Shown: in pieces, positions 1-11,540 of the stretch
Layout: each line of letters opens with the position of its first letter
How positions within the stretch are numbered: the first letter of the stretch is position 1
NCBI GenBank assembly: GCA_022385805.1
Contig: MU277769.1
Location: 20,946-84,945 of the forward strand
Source: Pilatotrama ljubarskyi
Lineage: Eukaryota > Basidiomycota > Agaricomycetes > Polyporales > Polyporaceae
Reading direction: 5' to 3'
Length of the DNA stretch: 64,000 nucleotides
Made by a program: the position numbers and the translations under genes
Notes under the pieces: model-generated
Told to the model about the DNA's origin: nothing
Seen by the model: the letters and a program-made list of their open reading frames with translations, nothing else
The model's database searches: none

Positions 1-911
1 GCCCTCGCCGCGCTCAAGTGGGTACGTCTTCCCGAATTTGCCAATCCGCACCCAACCGTCCCAGAGGCTTACCCTGCGATGCGTGTGCTTTCAGGCTGCG
101 CAGAACCCAGCGCTCCTGAAAGCTGATCTGAAGAAGGGCTTCATCGTCGGCGGGGAATCTGCAGGCGCAAACATGAGCGCGAGCCTTGCGATCATCGCAC
201 GCGACGACCAATTCTTCCACGACAGGCCGCTCACGGGACAGCTCTTGCAGGAGCCCAAGGTCGTCCACCTCGATGCTTATCCCGAGCAGTGAGTTTCTTT
301 CCGAATTCTACCGGAATTGGCACCAGCCTTCGCTAACATCCTAACGCTCAACAGCCTGAAAGCAGAGCTCCGGTCCACAGAGGAGAACGCCAACGCCCCA
401 ATCATGTCGACCGAGAACATCAGGCGGCTCATTGGCACGCCCGACAAGCCAGTCGGTATGCATTCTCCTTCTCCTCTTATTGCGTATCGAGCCCGCTAGT
501 GTCACGCGCTGACTGATGGAACACGTCTGTAGGCTGGTACAACCCACCACCGAGGGACCCGCGCTTCTCTCCGCTTCTCTCTCCATCGCACGCTGGGCTT
601 CCTCGCGCGTACATCCAAGCGATGGGGCTCGATCCGCTGCGCGACCACGCGCTCGTCTATAGCAGGGTGCTGCGGGAAGCTGGCGTCGAAACGAAGGTTG
701 ACCTGTACGTCTCTTGCCGCGTCACCGTTTACTTCCCGGAGCACCTACCGAGAGATAGTGGTGCTGATGCATGTATGTCACTGAATTGGTTGACAGGTAT
801 CCTGGAGTGTCGCATGGCTTCCACTACATCTTCCCCACGATCTCGACGGCGCTGAGGGTGCGAGAGGGCGTTGTCGAGGGGCTGAAGTGGCTACTCGGGA
901 GGAACGCCTAA
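1..911 (+). CDS. alpha/beta-hydrolase fold-3 esterase/lipase, 3' part
   Basis: Partial gene; the 5' end lies outside the window. Exons read as <1..21, 95..288, 355..455, 533..704 and 797..911, all with GT-AG junctions and matching phases. All parts of the catalytic machinery left in this fragment are visible: the nucleophile elbow GGESAGAN, the acid in [11 protein letters not shown] (the family's DPLRD block), and the histidine in SHGFHYIF. The family (hormone-sensitive-lipase-like carboxylesterases) hydrolyses ester bonds of acyl or aryl substrates; the substrate here cannot be told. The N-terminal HGGG oxyanion-hole motif would be in the missing 5' part. The protein ends WLLGRNA with TAA at 909-911. 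Confidence is high for the fold and low for specificity. Confidence 0.9.
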
Positions 912-1190
912 TCAACGAAGAGGACCTACGTCGGGAGTAGGTAGATTGTCTGCGCGTCCTGTTCTGATGCGCCAGCAATCTCAACGTCGGATGTAGCGGA
1001 GGTGGAGCCGCATTGACAACTGTCTGAAGATTTCGTCTAAACTCTCGTCGGCTAGGGACCAGAAACGACGTATACATAGCCTCCAATCATAGCCTGTAGA
1101 AATAACAGTGATCGTAGGTTTGCGTCCGGATGCAGTACGAACAGGAAGCGCACTCAAGAAGATCAGTAATGGACGAATTCACCCCCACAA

Positions 1191-3179
1191 TCAAGACACC
1201 CGTTCTTGGAGCTCTTCCATCTCGACCATCACTACTACCTGCGAAATGTTCGTATCGTCGTCGTTTGCTGCATCGCGACTTTCCGTCACGAAGCTCAGGA
1301 CCGCATGCGACCGTCCCGACAGTATGTCGGCCCCCGCAAACTGAAGGGAGCTCGTCCCCGCAGACGACCCCTGGGTGCTGAGCTTCTCGTCCACCGCGCG
1401 CAGGTCGAGAATGAAGCGGGAGGTGAGGATGCTGTTGATCCTGCATAGCGATGGAGGAATGGGGTAGATCAGCAGTCCTTTCTGACGTTGCGGGGTGTAC
1501 CAATGAGCTTACGGGTCAATGTATTGAGTCACGTAGTCCCCTTGTCCGAGAGCGTCTGGCAATGTAAGCTGACCGTTCCAGAAGAAACGGCGTGAGTGCG
1601 TAGATGGGGCGTCAGCAGCATCACTGATCAGCGTTTTGGCACATTTATCACGCACCTGGAGCAGCTCGATAATCACGTCCAGTTTGTTCAGCGATAGCAA
1701 AACACTGACACGTCGCCGATGATGAGTACGGCAGAGCGGCAGGCTGATTGCATGGATGGCAGGAAGTGCCGCGCACCAGAAGTAAAGCATGCCTGGTTTC
1801 CATACATATCGCATCAGTGATCTCGAACTCAGCCTTGCAAGAAGGAACAGCGTAGCGTACCGTTCTGGAGAAAAACTCGGTGCAGGGAGGGTTGCCCTGA
1901 GTCGTCCGATGTCGTCCTTATAAGGCCCAGGTTCTTGTAACTCTCTCGCCAGGTAATGCCGATGATGATGCAGTCGGCAAGGATGACAGGCAAACGAGTG
2001 GCGAGGACTCCTGGGACGTTCTTGAGCTCTCCCTGACGGCGAGGCTGCAAATGATAGTGAACTCACGGCTATTTCACGACAATAAATGTGTATGTAAGTT
2101 AAGTGACTGCTTGTGCTGGCATGTACGCAATGCATAGGCTGCGGAGAGGGACAGACTCACCCAATGTTTACTTGTTTACTATAGGACCCGCTGGACGAGC
2201 AATTTATGGGTGGTGGATTGTTCGCCAGCGGGAAGTTGTATGTGACGCTCTAGTTGAGGAATACGTCTTCAGATTTACTCCAATCGCGACAGAAAACAGT
2301 TTTCTCTACTCACCACAGTCGCCAAAAACGGTGCTAGGCTGAGCAGCAGTATCGTTCCCGTCAGCAGTTTGTTCCTTCCACTCAATGCATATATACGCAG
2401 AGCGGCGAACACTGCTCCATGGCCATGTCAGCGTGACACTCTAGTTTCGTTGTCGTTCGGATGGCACGCACAGGCAGGTCCGAGCAATCGCAGAGCTTGA
2501 AGTATATTCAATAACCAGCCGATGACGTTGCAGCTTGTGAAGGATGGCGTCAGGTCCGTCCATATGGAGCAAGACACATTGCGTACCTCTGGAACATTAC
2601 ATGGAGAGGGTAATCCTTCAAAACAGACAGCGTAGGCGAGGCGAAGACACTACTCACATTGTCCGACATTGGCGACATGGTGACAACCACCAGAACACAG
2701 TCCACGAGGATGGGGTAGCGATTGACGACATAAAGGATGGACCCAAGAGAGCGAGGATTCCGCCACACCAGTCGAATTTCCGCATGGAGGCAGATCAGCA
2801 CATCGTAGAAGACCAGTGCTGTTTCGAATCGAGCGGTTGATGAAGGCGGTCAGACGGTCGTAGCGATACTTCACTAAACGGCCATTTTACTACCTGTGGT
2901 ATCGACTATGATATAATTCAGTGTGTACCTGCATATATCGCAATTTGTGAGCGACGCGCTACTCGTCCTGAGAGGAGCGGAATTCTGCGTAGACGACGGA
3001 CTCACAGAGCTTGATAGAGCCCGATCACAGCTGTAGCAGACATGGCGTCGACGCGGTGCAGTGTTCTGAGTAAACGTTGGATGAATCGGAGGAGAGAGGA
3101 AAGGGACACTCTTGGTATCGCAGAATTGTGTACAATCTGAGGACTGCTTCATATACGTCAAATTCGATAGCGTACTCAT
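1191..3179 (-). CDS. DUF6533-domain multi-pass membrane protein, copy 1
   Basis: Multi-exon gene on the minus strand, paralogous to the gene at 4956-6832. In order: an N-terminal helix with the DUF6533 signature (ALVFYDVLICLHAEIRLVW, then VNRYPIL) around 2800-2650; FAALRIYALSGRNKLL around 2420-2350, the family's LRVYALxGRN block; ITWRESYKNLGLI near 1930; SLNKLDVIIELLQ near 1690; and the tail YIDP, then INSILTSRFILDLRAVDEKL with an acidic end and stop at 1191. Several hydrophobic segments predict an integral membrane protein. Function is unknown; the family is large in Agaricomycetes. The 3' exons are secure. The first two exons and the start at 3179 are uncertain, because the short 5' exons could not be fixed. 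It lies 190 bp from a decayed copy of the 9-11 kb gene. Confidence 0.78.
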
Positions 3180-3369
3180 CAGTACAGACCACCCTCAAAC
3201 CTTAAGTGCGGAGAGTTCAGGCTTCCTGCGGTACCGTGAATGAAATCAGATGCATTCGTTGAATTGAAGCAGCGACTCATGTCATACATAGGGATGCACC
3301 TGACCTAAATCAGCTGCTTCTTATCACCGCGTTCGGAGACAGTACGAGCCCGGCAACGTACACCTCCTC

Positions 3370-4040
3370 CGTGGCCAAGAGAGCGGTGTCGCCGTATGGG
3401 ACCGCATCGTATGCCGCGCGATCCGCAGGCCGCTCATTTCGAGGCTCCCTCCAGCACGATCAATGCGCCCTAGAGGGATGTGCGCGCGGCACAGCTTCAC
3501 GTACGTCTCGCAAAGCTTATCCGGCTCGTCTCGCGCATAAGCGACCGGACTGCGGATGGCATGTTAGTGGCCTTCAGATCGAGCATGTACTTTCTGAGGA
3601 CGCGGGAACAAGTCGCTTCGCGTCCGTCTGTCAATGTCTCTTACGCCGTCGAAACTATGACTGACCTGCTTCGGTAGACCGTCCCAGTGACTACGCTTCG
3701 GTGCATCCTCAGAAGGCTTGTCGCACGTATCCTCCAGCGAAGTTACAGATGCCTGCTGTTTGGGTTGCGTCACGGTGCCGGTACAAGTGCATGGCCGCTC
3801 GACGAGCTCATGCGAAAGGACAGTTGCTTCCTGCGCCTCGCGGCTACCCACGAGCGCACCAACGGCGCAGATGTTTCTGAGAGGTGTGGGGATCCGTTGC
3901 TGGGGGCTTCGAGCTCTGGAATGCCGTGCCTCACGCTCGCTCGTCGAGCGCGAGTGCTCGGGAATGACCGGTAACGTCTATCCACAGAATTTCGACTTTG
4001 CCAACGATTCATGCGCCACCAGCCACAGATCCGCACCTAG
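3370..4040 (-). pseudogene. decayed copy of the hydrophilic repeat-protein gene at 8989-11268
   Basis: The minus strand encodes fragments that line up with the intact gene: GTVTQPKQQASVTS against GTVTQPNQAAPAAP, KPSEDAPKRSHWDGLPKQVS against KPSEGAPKSGNHGLPNKVS, and further upstream RSWVAARRRKQLSF against a segment that in the intact locus lies over ALVGGRDEQGATVLPDER. On the plus strand the match runs from about 3370 to 4040 against about 9390 to 10060, with long near-identical blocks (for example around 3775-3870). No full-length frame survives: the homology changes frame and there is no start, so this is read as a pseudogene. It sits between the two DUF6533 genes, which suggests that a DUF6533 plus repeat-protein unit was duplicated and this copy decayed. 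Confidence 0.85.
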
Positions 4041-4955
4041 CAGGGTTCGAGCGACCGATGTTCACGGGCCGAGCTGCTTGCGAGGTGTGCGCATTCTCCA
4101 GGCAGATGCGACATGCAGCTGGGGTTGGAATGTTTCAATCGCATTCATGCTAAGAAAGCGGCCAAAACTGAAGCAGCAAGTCCAATGCGCCTCTGGCACT
4201 GCACTGCAAGTGGAAGCGAGTCAGCTCTGGACAGGGCGGCAGAAATGAACTGACACTGCGACGTAGATATTCGGTTGATGGTCTTGATGGCTTTTCGTAC
4301 TTACCCCGTTTGAGTTTCAGCTATTGCCAGACAGTATACCTCAGGTATCACGAGGCTGGATGTGTCTTCTGGTTAAGGGACTGATCTGGTGATGCGCTCC
4401 TACTTAGCGTAGTGCGGCTCAGGCAATGGTATGCGTGCAATTCAGCCCTCATAAGGCGTACGCAACAGCAATCAACTCATCATTGTGGCATGCTCAGAGA
4501 AGTGCTTGAGGGCGAAGCTTGAGAGGTGCCGGACGGAGTACTGATGGAGCCTGTCGCAGATCAAAACAAGGTCGAGAATTCGCAGTGGGCGTTGGCGCTT
4601 GAGAGAGAGTCGGTCTGATAGAGTGTGACATGGCACCACGTGCGCACGTCACAGCACTCAAGACGCCTGCTACTTAGATGCGAACTTGTCGAACAAGTTC
4701 AAGTTCTCGTTGGCCGCGACCGGCTGCTGCGTCGACCGCGCTCGGATGTATACTGCCTCGTCCCTCTCGCCTGCGGGACCGCCGAAGCGGACCGGAGCTC
4801 CTCACGCACGGCATCACCGCTGAGCCCCACCTTCCTCCAACATAGCTTGCCAGCCCCAGGGCTGCGCCCGAGGCCTCTCCTTTGCATGGGTGAAGCAGAC
4901 GGTCGAGAATCAGCATGTGAGACTCATTGTGCGATTTACAACACAGCCAAAGAAA
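4041..4955. other. intergenic, no gene seen
   Basis: About 0.9 kb between the decayed repeat-protein copy and the 3' end of the second DUF6533 gene. A frame at 4625-5260 (+) is open but overlaps the real minus-strand exon and has no recognisable protein features. I see no RNA gene, repeat or promoter that I can support here. Confidence 0.5.
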
Positions 4956-6832
4956 TTAAGCATCCTTCCGTCTCAACTCCACTATCTCGGACTCCACTAC
5001 CCTCTCCGGAGTGCTGTTGTTATCGCCGTCGGCTTTGTCCTCTGTTACGTCTTCGCTTGTCCCCTCACTCCCCCCGTCGTGAAGCTGAGCATCCGCCTGA
5101 GGATCCTCCGCGAAACTCAAGAAGGGTTGGGGCTGCCCGGACAAGATGTCTGCTCCTGCGAAGTGCAGGGAGCCCATGGAAAGCGATGCAGCGCTGCGGC
5201 TCATCTTCTCGTCCGTTGCCCGGAGGTCGAGCAGAAAGCGAGATGTCAAGATGGTGCTGATTCTGTGGAACACCGCGGGATTAGCAGCGACGCCTCGCGT
5301 CCCGCAACGAAGTGGACAACTTACGGATCGATGAATTGGAGGACATAGTCCGATCCTGCGAGAGCGTCGGGGACTGTGAGCTTGCGTGTGGAATTGGACA
5401 GTCATTAGTTCAAAGACAAATTTGAGAGATGAATGATCGTGCGACATGTATCGCGCACCTGCAGCAGGAAGAAGATTATGTCCAGTATGTTCAACGACAC
5501 CAGGGCGCTACACAGATACCGCAGTGTTCAAGACAGCCCATTTGACGAGTCGGAAGCACGTACCAGAAGTAGACACTTCCTGAATGTTGTGCCCGTCGAA
5601 TGAGTCCGCATTGGACGTACCACGAAGCAGTCTTATTACTCACCGTTTTGGAGGAGGACTTGATGGAGCGAGGGCGAGTCCGACTTGCCAGTTGCCTGTA
5701 GCAGTCTCAGGGTCTTGTAGCTTTCACGCCATGTGATGCCAAGGACCAAGCATTCAGCAAGGATGGCAGGGACGCGACCCGTAAGTGTCACTGCAATACA
5801 AAGTTGAGTCTCTTTTAGCCTGGAGTCCTGGCGGACTCACATCTGTTGAGCGTGCGTGGTTGCAGTGAAATCAGTGAGAAGCCTATACATGCAACGTTGT
5901 CATGAGCGTTGCTGAACTCACGCAATGGCTATCGGGAAGCTATAAGAGCCGCTGATCGAGCAATTGAGAGGGGACGGCTCGTTTATCGGCGGAAAGTGAT
6001 ACACATCGCTCTGACTCGATGGGAAATGAGATAATGTTAGCATATAAATGAGACAGAGTCTCTCGTACTGACCAATTCTGTCAGGAACAGCGACAGACTG
6101 AGGACGAGGGTGATCCCACTGAGAATTTTGCTCCGGCCACTCAGGGCATATACCCGCAGTGCAGCAAATACTGGTGTCTTCCGTCAGAGCGCGGATCTAT
6201 ACCTAGGATGCGAATATCTCTGTGAGACACACCTGCTGGACCTGGCAAAGTCAGGAGTGCGAGGACATGCGACGCCCAACCTATTATTGTGCAGCTTGGG
6301 AAAATGATGCATCAGGGCAGTGCCACGTAGCTTCAGTGCAATCTGGCACTCACCCCTGGGAATGTGACGACGGTCACCGTCGCTTTACTCTCAGCACGAA
6401 GGCCGAGGAACAAAGAGACCATGCAGAAGGCACTTACTTTGTCTGAGAGGGGAGAGAGTGTTGCGAGGCCCAGTAGATCGTCGACAAGGATAGGATAACG
6501 GATCAGGACATATAGAACCGAGGCAAACGAATACGGATCTCGCCACACGAGCCGTATCTCTGCACCAAAGCAGAGGAGGACGTCGTACAAGAGCAGCGCT
6601 GTCAGAGTTCGCTCCGTCAATCGCGGTAGTAAGTTCCGGATGTGTCGATGTATGATTAACCTGTGGTAGCGATTCCTATGTACTGAAGTGTAAACCTGCA
6701 CATATGAGCGACGATCAGCGACAAACCTGGTACGGCTCAGGCTAGAAGATAAGATTGCACAAAATCCGGAGTACACACTCACTCGGCCTGGTACAAGGCC
6801 ACTACGGCCGCTGTCTCATCTGACGCAGACAT
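4956..6832 (-). CDS. DUF6533-domain multi-pass membrane protein, copy 2
   Basis: Begins MSASDETAAVVALYQAE at 6832, with a GTGAGT donor at 6782. Recognisable exons follow: TALLLYDVLLCFGAEIRLVW then YVLIRYPILVDDLL near 6600-6440 (DUF6533 signature); GWASHVLALLTLPGPAG near 6290; FAALRVYALSGRSKILS near 6160 with a long hydrophobic run; the PINEPSPLNCSISGSYSFPI loop near 5960; GITWRESYKTLRLLQATG near 5730; SALVSLNILDIIFFLLQ near 5490; DYVLQFIDP at 5340; and RISTILTSRFLLDLRATDEK through a highly acidic tail to the stop at 4956. Order and sequence match the gene at 1191-3179, so the two are tandem paralogues. Predicted multi-pass membrane protein of unknown function. The first one or two short exons after the start are not resolved. 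Confidence 0.82.
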
Positions 6833-8988
6833 TAGATAAAGGGACGGTATAGACTTATGGGTCCAGACACGATGTGAAGGCGGAAAGCGACGAGGTTCCG
6901 GGCCACTCAGACTCGACAGAACTCATGGCAGGGTTTTTATAGCACGCCGACCGGGTGTCGCCAGCCGCTCAATCTTCCATCTACGAATGCATACCTCTAT
7001 GGAGTTGACGGGTTCTTCCGAGTGCCGGGCCGCCGCCTTGAACGCTGGCATCCGCAGGCAGACGACTGAACGTCTCTCTTTCTGCACAGCATCGCGTCAA
7101 ACTAGTCATGCAGATTGCTACGACACTGACCATAGAGCACCGGCCACGTTCGTCAAGTAGTCCTTGTGAGTGTATCTGGGACGATCGTGGGCGTGAGGCC
7201 ATGAATGAGCGCGACGACCTGGCACCGGTGAGTCCTCGACGCCGCCTCGGGCCGTGACCCTGACTCCGTGTTCGTCCGTCGAACACGTAGGCAGATAGGA
7301 GCCGACAATGTATGTGAGAGCTATCAGAAGGCGTGGATGAGGTTGGATGTCGTTTCAGCGACGTGTCGTAGCAGGATCAGTTTGTTGTGAAGCAAGGCAC
7401 GTAGAAGTGCATCTCGCCGAGAAGTTGACGTGGTGATGATAAGGCGCTTTAGCCGTCTCATTCGTCGCAGGAGCAGACGCGCTTTGGCTCGTCGCGCAAT
7501 GTGCTGGGCTGTAGCATTCGATCTCAGGAGACAGATAAGGCGCTCGCCATCCCTATAGGCCTCTCGAAAAAGCACGCTCCGCTCTTCCTAGTCGTCGCAC
7601 CAGCGTCTCCTCACCTTATTGATGTCCTCGTGTACCACAAAAGTGACATACCGAGATAGAATGAGTGAGCTCGCGCTCGAGCTCTTCTCAACGTCCGATG
7701 CTTCTTCGGCAGAATTCGGCTTACACAGCCTTGATCATCGGTCAGTCGCGCAATGACCGCAAGAAGAGAGACACTGCACATGCCTCGAGTGCGTCTGAGG
7801 GAATGCAGTGGTGCCACTGCCTCCCGCGAATTCAAATACATACCGAGTTTTCGCAGGCATGACGTACACCACGGCGACGCGGCTCTCAGCACCTTCGCTT
7901 CTAACTTGTGAGCAATTCAGTGAACCTGCGGACCAGATCTCATATCGGCACCTGTGATGGGCGCGGTGACGGGCGCGGTACCTTAGGGTACCTTCTTAAT
8001 CTGTGCGCGCTCAGTCTCGGAGCTTGCGAACCGCTTCGCAGGATATTCTGCATCTGTCAAAACATAGCGAACCTGATGCTGTACGCGCAAGTGTAGCACA
8101 AAACTCATCAACAATATTCAATCACAGTGCGCCCTTCCGTCGACTCGGACCCCAACAAGGAGTCGCATACTTCGCTGCTTTATATAGGTTGCCGATCTTG
8201 CCAGTTATATAACGGCGAGCACCGCATGGTCCGCCTTCGATCTTGAGGCAGGCCGGCACCCTTCAAGGGAAGCTCCCGGGTGTTGTGAGAGCTCCGACAA
8301 TAAATAGGGACGCACGAGGACTTGCGGGAGCATCAGCTACCGAGGTGAGAGGGACACGGAAGGACAGAGTCCGACTTGAAGTGGCTTGGGCGCTTGAAGG
8401 AACGCTGGGGTACGGACTGGTACGGAGTTCGAGAGAATGTGACGTCCCTCCACGTGGCAAAGTCACGGTGCTCGCGATGGGGAGGAGTTGAAAGCTCTCC
8501 TCCTCGCTTTGCTTCTTCTCTCTCACCACGACTCGAGGAGCTCGGATAACTAGCCACCACTTCTTCAGGGAGACTGGGGGGCGAAGATGTCTGCTGTCGC
8601 GATCTGTGCCTTGATGGCAGCCACGACTGCTCTGCCAGTCTCTCAGTCTCGTTGCCGGAACGCAAGTGTTGTGCTACTACCTCTGCGATGTGATTTTATC
8701 TAGCTGAGGCCCTGCCGCCCCCAATGGGCTGTCCTACTCTACGCTGGAGACATAAGGGCTTCCACAGGGATTTGAACCAGATTATACGGACAGGACAAAG
8801 AGGTGATATGGAGACCTCCGATGAGCTATAGGATACAGGGAAGGTATGGTTACATGCGCCCTGAAACGTTCAGTCACCACCTAGTAGCACAGATCCTATC
8901 ATACACCGTCTATGTGACCACATCCATCAATGAGAGGACTCCGACACAAACAAATTGAAGTCAGCGAATTCTGCACGCGCTCAGGCGC
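6833..8988. other. intergenic, about 2.2 kb; possible short relic at 6975-7290
   Basis: No supportable gene. The segment at about 6975-7290 has scattered nucleotide similarity to the plus strand at about 9380-9640 (shared GCATACCTC and GTGTTCGTCC blocks in the same order). It could be another, more eroded relic of the repeat-protein gene, but the match is weak. The rest (7.3-9.0 kb) contains only short frames without motifs. Confidence 0.35.
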
Positions 8989-11268
8989 TCACGCTTGGCC
9001 CGACTTGAGCTTCTGGCCCTGCTCGACCTTCTCGTGCTTGCCTTCAATCTTACCCAGCAGGACCTTCGCCTCGCCCTTCATCTTATCCATGAACCCAGCC
9101 TTTTTCGCCTTCTGACCGTGCGCGTCCCCGCCATTACCAGACTGCGTCTGATGTGGGGGTTGTGCCTCCTCTGCGGGGCGGTTCGCGTCCGCCTGCGTCG
9201 CGCCGAGGCTCTTCTCGCCTTCGCTCGCAACGTTACCCGGCTTCTCGCTGGCAGGGTGCAGCGCCGCGGGATGGTAGTCTGTGTCGTACCCCGGAGCCTG
9301 TGTGCGCCAGACGTGTCAGCATCATGTAACTTGCAACGAGTGGAGGAAGATAAACGGGAACGGGCGGACGTCTGGCGCACGATGCATACCTCGTCCCATT
9401 CGCTATCGGGTCCCTTATGTTCGGTCGCAAGGTCCTCACGCGCCGCGGCGCCGCTCAGTCCGACATTTCCCCAGTGCGCTCTATCCGCCCCGAGCGCGTG
9501 CGCCCGAGGCTTCAGAGTCGCGTGCAAGAGGTTCGTCTGCGTCTCGCGCGGCTGACCGCGCTCGTCGAGCTTCTGAGCCTGAGCGAAGCGACCTGTCCCC
9601 GGGTCACCAGGGAGGTCGTGTTCGTCCTGACGACCATCCACGCGCCACGCACCGTCCGTCCGTCCATTGAAGTATCTAATTGCGTTGGAACTACGACTCA
9701 CCTTGTTCGGCAGACCGTGGTTTCCGCTCTTCGGCGCGCCCTCGGAAGGCTTCTTCTGCTCGTGCTTGGGTGGAGCTGCAGGTGCCGCCTGGTTGGGCTG
9801 AGTCACGGTGCCGGTGCCGGTACCCTGCTGCTGGACACGCTCGTCGGGAAGGACTGTCGCACCCTGCTCGTCGCGGCCACCCACGAGCGCACCGACACCG
9901 CCGACGTGCTTGGGGGCACCGGCCGCTTCGTTCCCTTGCGGCTCCTGGCTCGGGACGGTCCTGCTCGCGCTGCCGATGACGCCAGAGGCATTTGCGCCTG
10001 CACGCTCGTCCGGTGCGAGCGCGACGGAGGACTCGTCGCGTCCACCGACGAGTGCACCGACGCCGCCGACGTGACGCGCGTCACCGACCGCGGACTCGTT
10101 GCCGGTCAGCTCCTCGGACGGCTTCAGCGAGAGTTGGCCCGCGGTGTCCATGGGGCCCGAGTCGTATTGTGGATGCGCAGACTCTTCGGGGAGACGCGCT
10201 ACGTGTGGCTCATCTTGGAAGCCTGGCAGCGCGCCTGCACCAGAGGAGTGGTCCCCTGGCTGAGCGCCGAAGAGCTCGCGGCTGGGGACGGTCGAGGCGG
10301 TGACCGCGGTCGAGTGCGACGACACACCACCAGGTACTACACAGACAGGTGAGTCGAATTCTAACAACTGAGGGAAGGAAAGTACGTACGTGCTTGTTTC
10401 ACGGTCTCGGTGGTGCCCTGCACCTTCTCCTTCGCGACCTGTGTGGTACCTTGCACCGTCTCCTTGGCGGTCTGGGTGACTGCTTGCGCGTCCTGGGTCG
10501 ACGGAACTGACCCGACAACGCGGTCCTTAACCGCGTACGCGACTCCGGCGATAGTGGCGGCTGCGCCGGCGGCAGTGGGGTACTTCTCGTTATCGGCGCG
10601 CTCCTCGGGAAGCTTGGGGACGGCGGACTCGGTGATAGGGCCAGGGAGAGAGCCGACGCCGCCAATGTGCTCGCCAGAGCTCGCTCCGGTGATTTCCCTG
10701 GACGGGAAGGAGGTCGTGTGCTCCGCGTCGTGCTCCGATGCACGAGCGGTGTTCATGGTTGCGGTGGCCGAGGAGGAAGCTGCAATGTGAATGTGAGCAA
10801 CCCCGAGGATAGTATGAAGGGTAGATGCTACTCACGCATATAGGAAGAGACGGTGTCGACGACCCCCTGGGGGAGATACTGGGCAGCGGTATGTGCGGCA
10901 GACTGGGCGATGCTAGTCGCGGTCTCCGCTGCGCTCCTTGCAGTCTCCTTCACGGTGTCGGTGGAGATGGGGATGTTAGGCTTTGCAGCCTGCTCCCCAG
11001 GCGTAGTGGGGTACGCTCCGGGTATGTTATCGCCCGGGGTCGTTGGGTTCATGTTGTAGGCCTTTGGATCAAAGGGTCCCTTCTGAGCGTCGTGAGCGGC
11101 GGCAATGGAGACGCCTGCCGAGGTAGGCTGGACAGAGGTGTCGTTGGTCGAAGAAGAGAGAGCGGGGGCGGGCTCTACGCGGGAGAAAGCGGCGGTCGTG
11201 GTCGAGCGGGCCCACTCGTTAGCGGGGGTGCCGGGCTCAGCATCGATCTTGGGGGGAAGTCCGGACAT
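8989..11268 (-). CDS. hydrophilic, LEA-like stress-type protein with four internal motif repeats
   Basis: Exons 11268..10836, 10779..10390, 10336..9390 and 9297..8989 give 692 aa in frame; an optional 75-nt intron (9701..9627) would remove 25 residues without a frame change. Starts MSGLPPKIDAEPG. The N-terminal part has an Ala/Thr-rich amphipathic stretch (TVKETARSAAETATSIAQSA) and exon 2 a second one (TAKETVQGTTQVAKEKVQG), a pattern typical of LEA/HSP12-like disordered proteins. The middle holds four copies of a motif of the form H-x-GGVGAL-x-G-x2-DE-x4-LPDERA, often preceded by PSxE. The C-terminus is a conserved basic helix (GFMDKMKGEAKVLLGKIEGK). There is no signal peptide or membrane segment, so it is inferred to be cytosolic. 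Function by analogy only: a stress-protective, intrinsically disordered protein. The acceptor before 10336 is the least certain junction. Confidence 0.75.
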
Positions 11269-11378
11269 GGTTTCTGTAACCGCGGAAGTGGTGGTCGTGG
11301 TTGTGTTAGAGAAAGTAGCGTATGAGTCGTGACGGTTCGTGAGAGGGATTGTGGAGGAGAGCAGGACGGCGGGCGAGG

Positions 11379-11393
11379 GTTATAAGAGAGGGG
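11379..11393 (-). promoter_or_regulatory. TATA box and STRE-like site of the hydrophilic protein gene
   Basis: On the minus strand, CTTATAAC lies at 11386-11379, about 110 bp upstream of the start codon at 11268. A CCCCT element (11393-11389), the core of fungal stress-response elements, lies directly upstream. Both are seen in the sequence; their use is inferred. Confidence 0.45.
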
Positions 11394-11540
11394 AGGTGGC
11401 GAGCGGACGTCATGGTGGGTGACGTCATGGCAGAGGAGGTGCAGGTATTACTCCTCTGCACAGCTCTACTGTACCACTCGCTCCCACTCCCTCACGCATC
11501 ATCCACATCGGCAATCAGAGCCACGCGGACGAGTCGGTCA

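Noticed and set aside
8755..8800. GGTTCAAATCC on the minus strand, tRNA B-box-like
   Set aside because: The five-base T-stem does not pair fully and no other cloverleaf arms were found.
9627..9701. Intron in the hydrophilic-protein gene (GTGAGT donor, CAG acceptor)
   Set aside because: Left as coding because its removal is frame-neutral and the relic copy shows homologous codons across the donor (GLPKQVS against GLPNKVS). Both versions remain possible.
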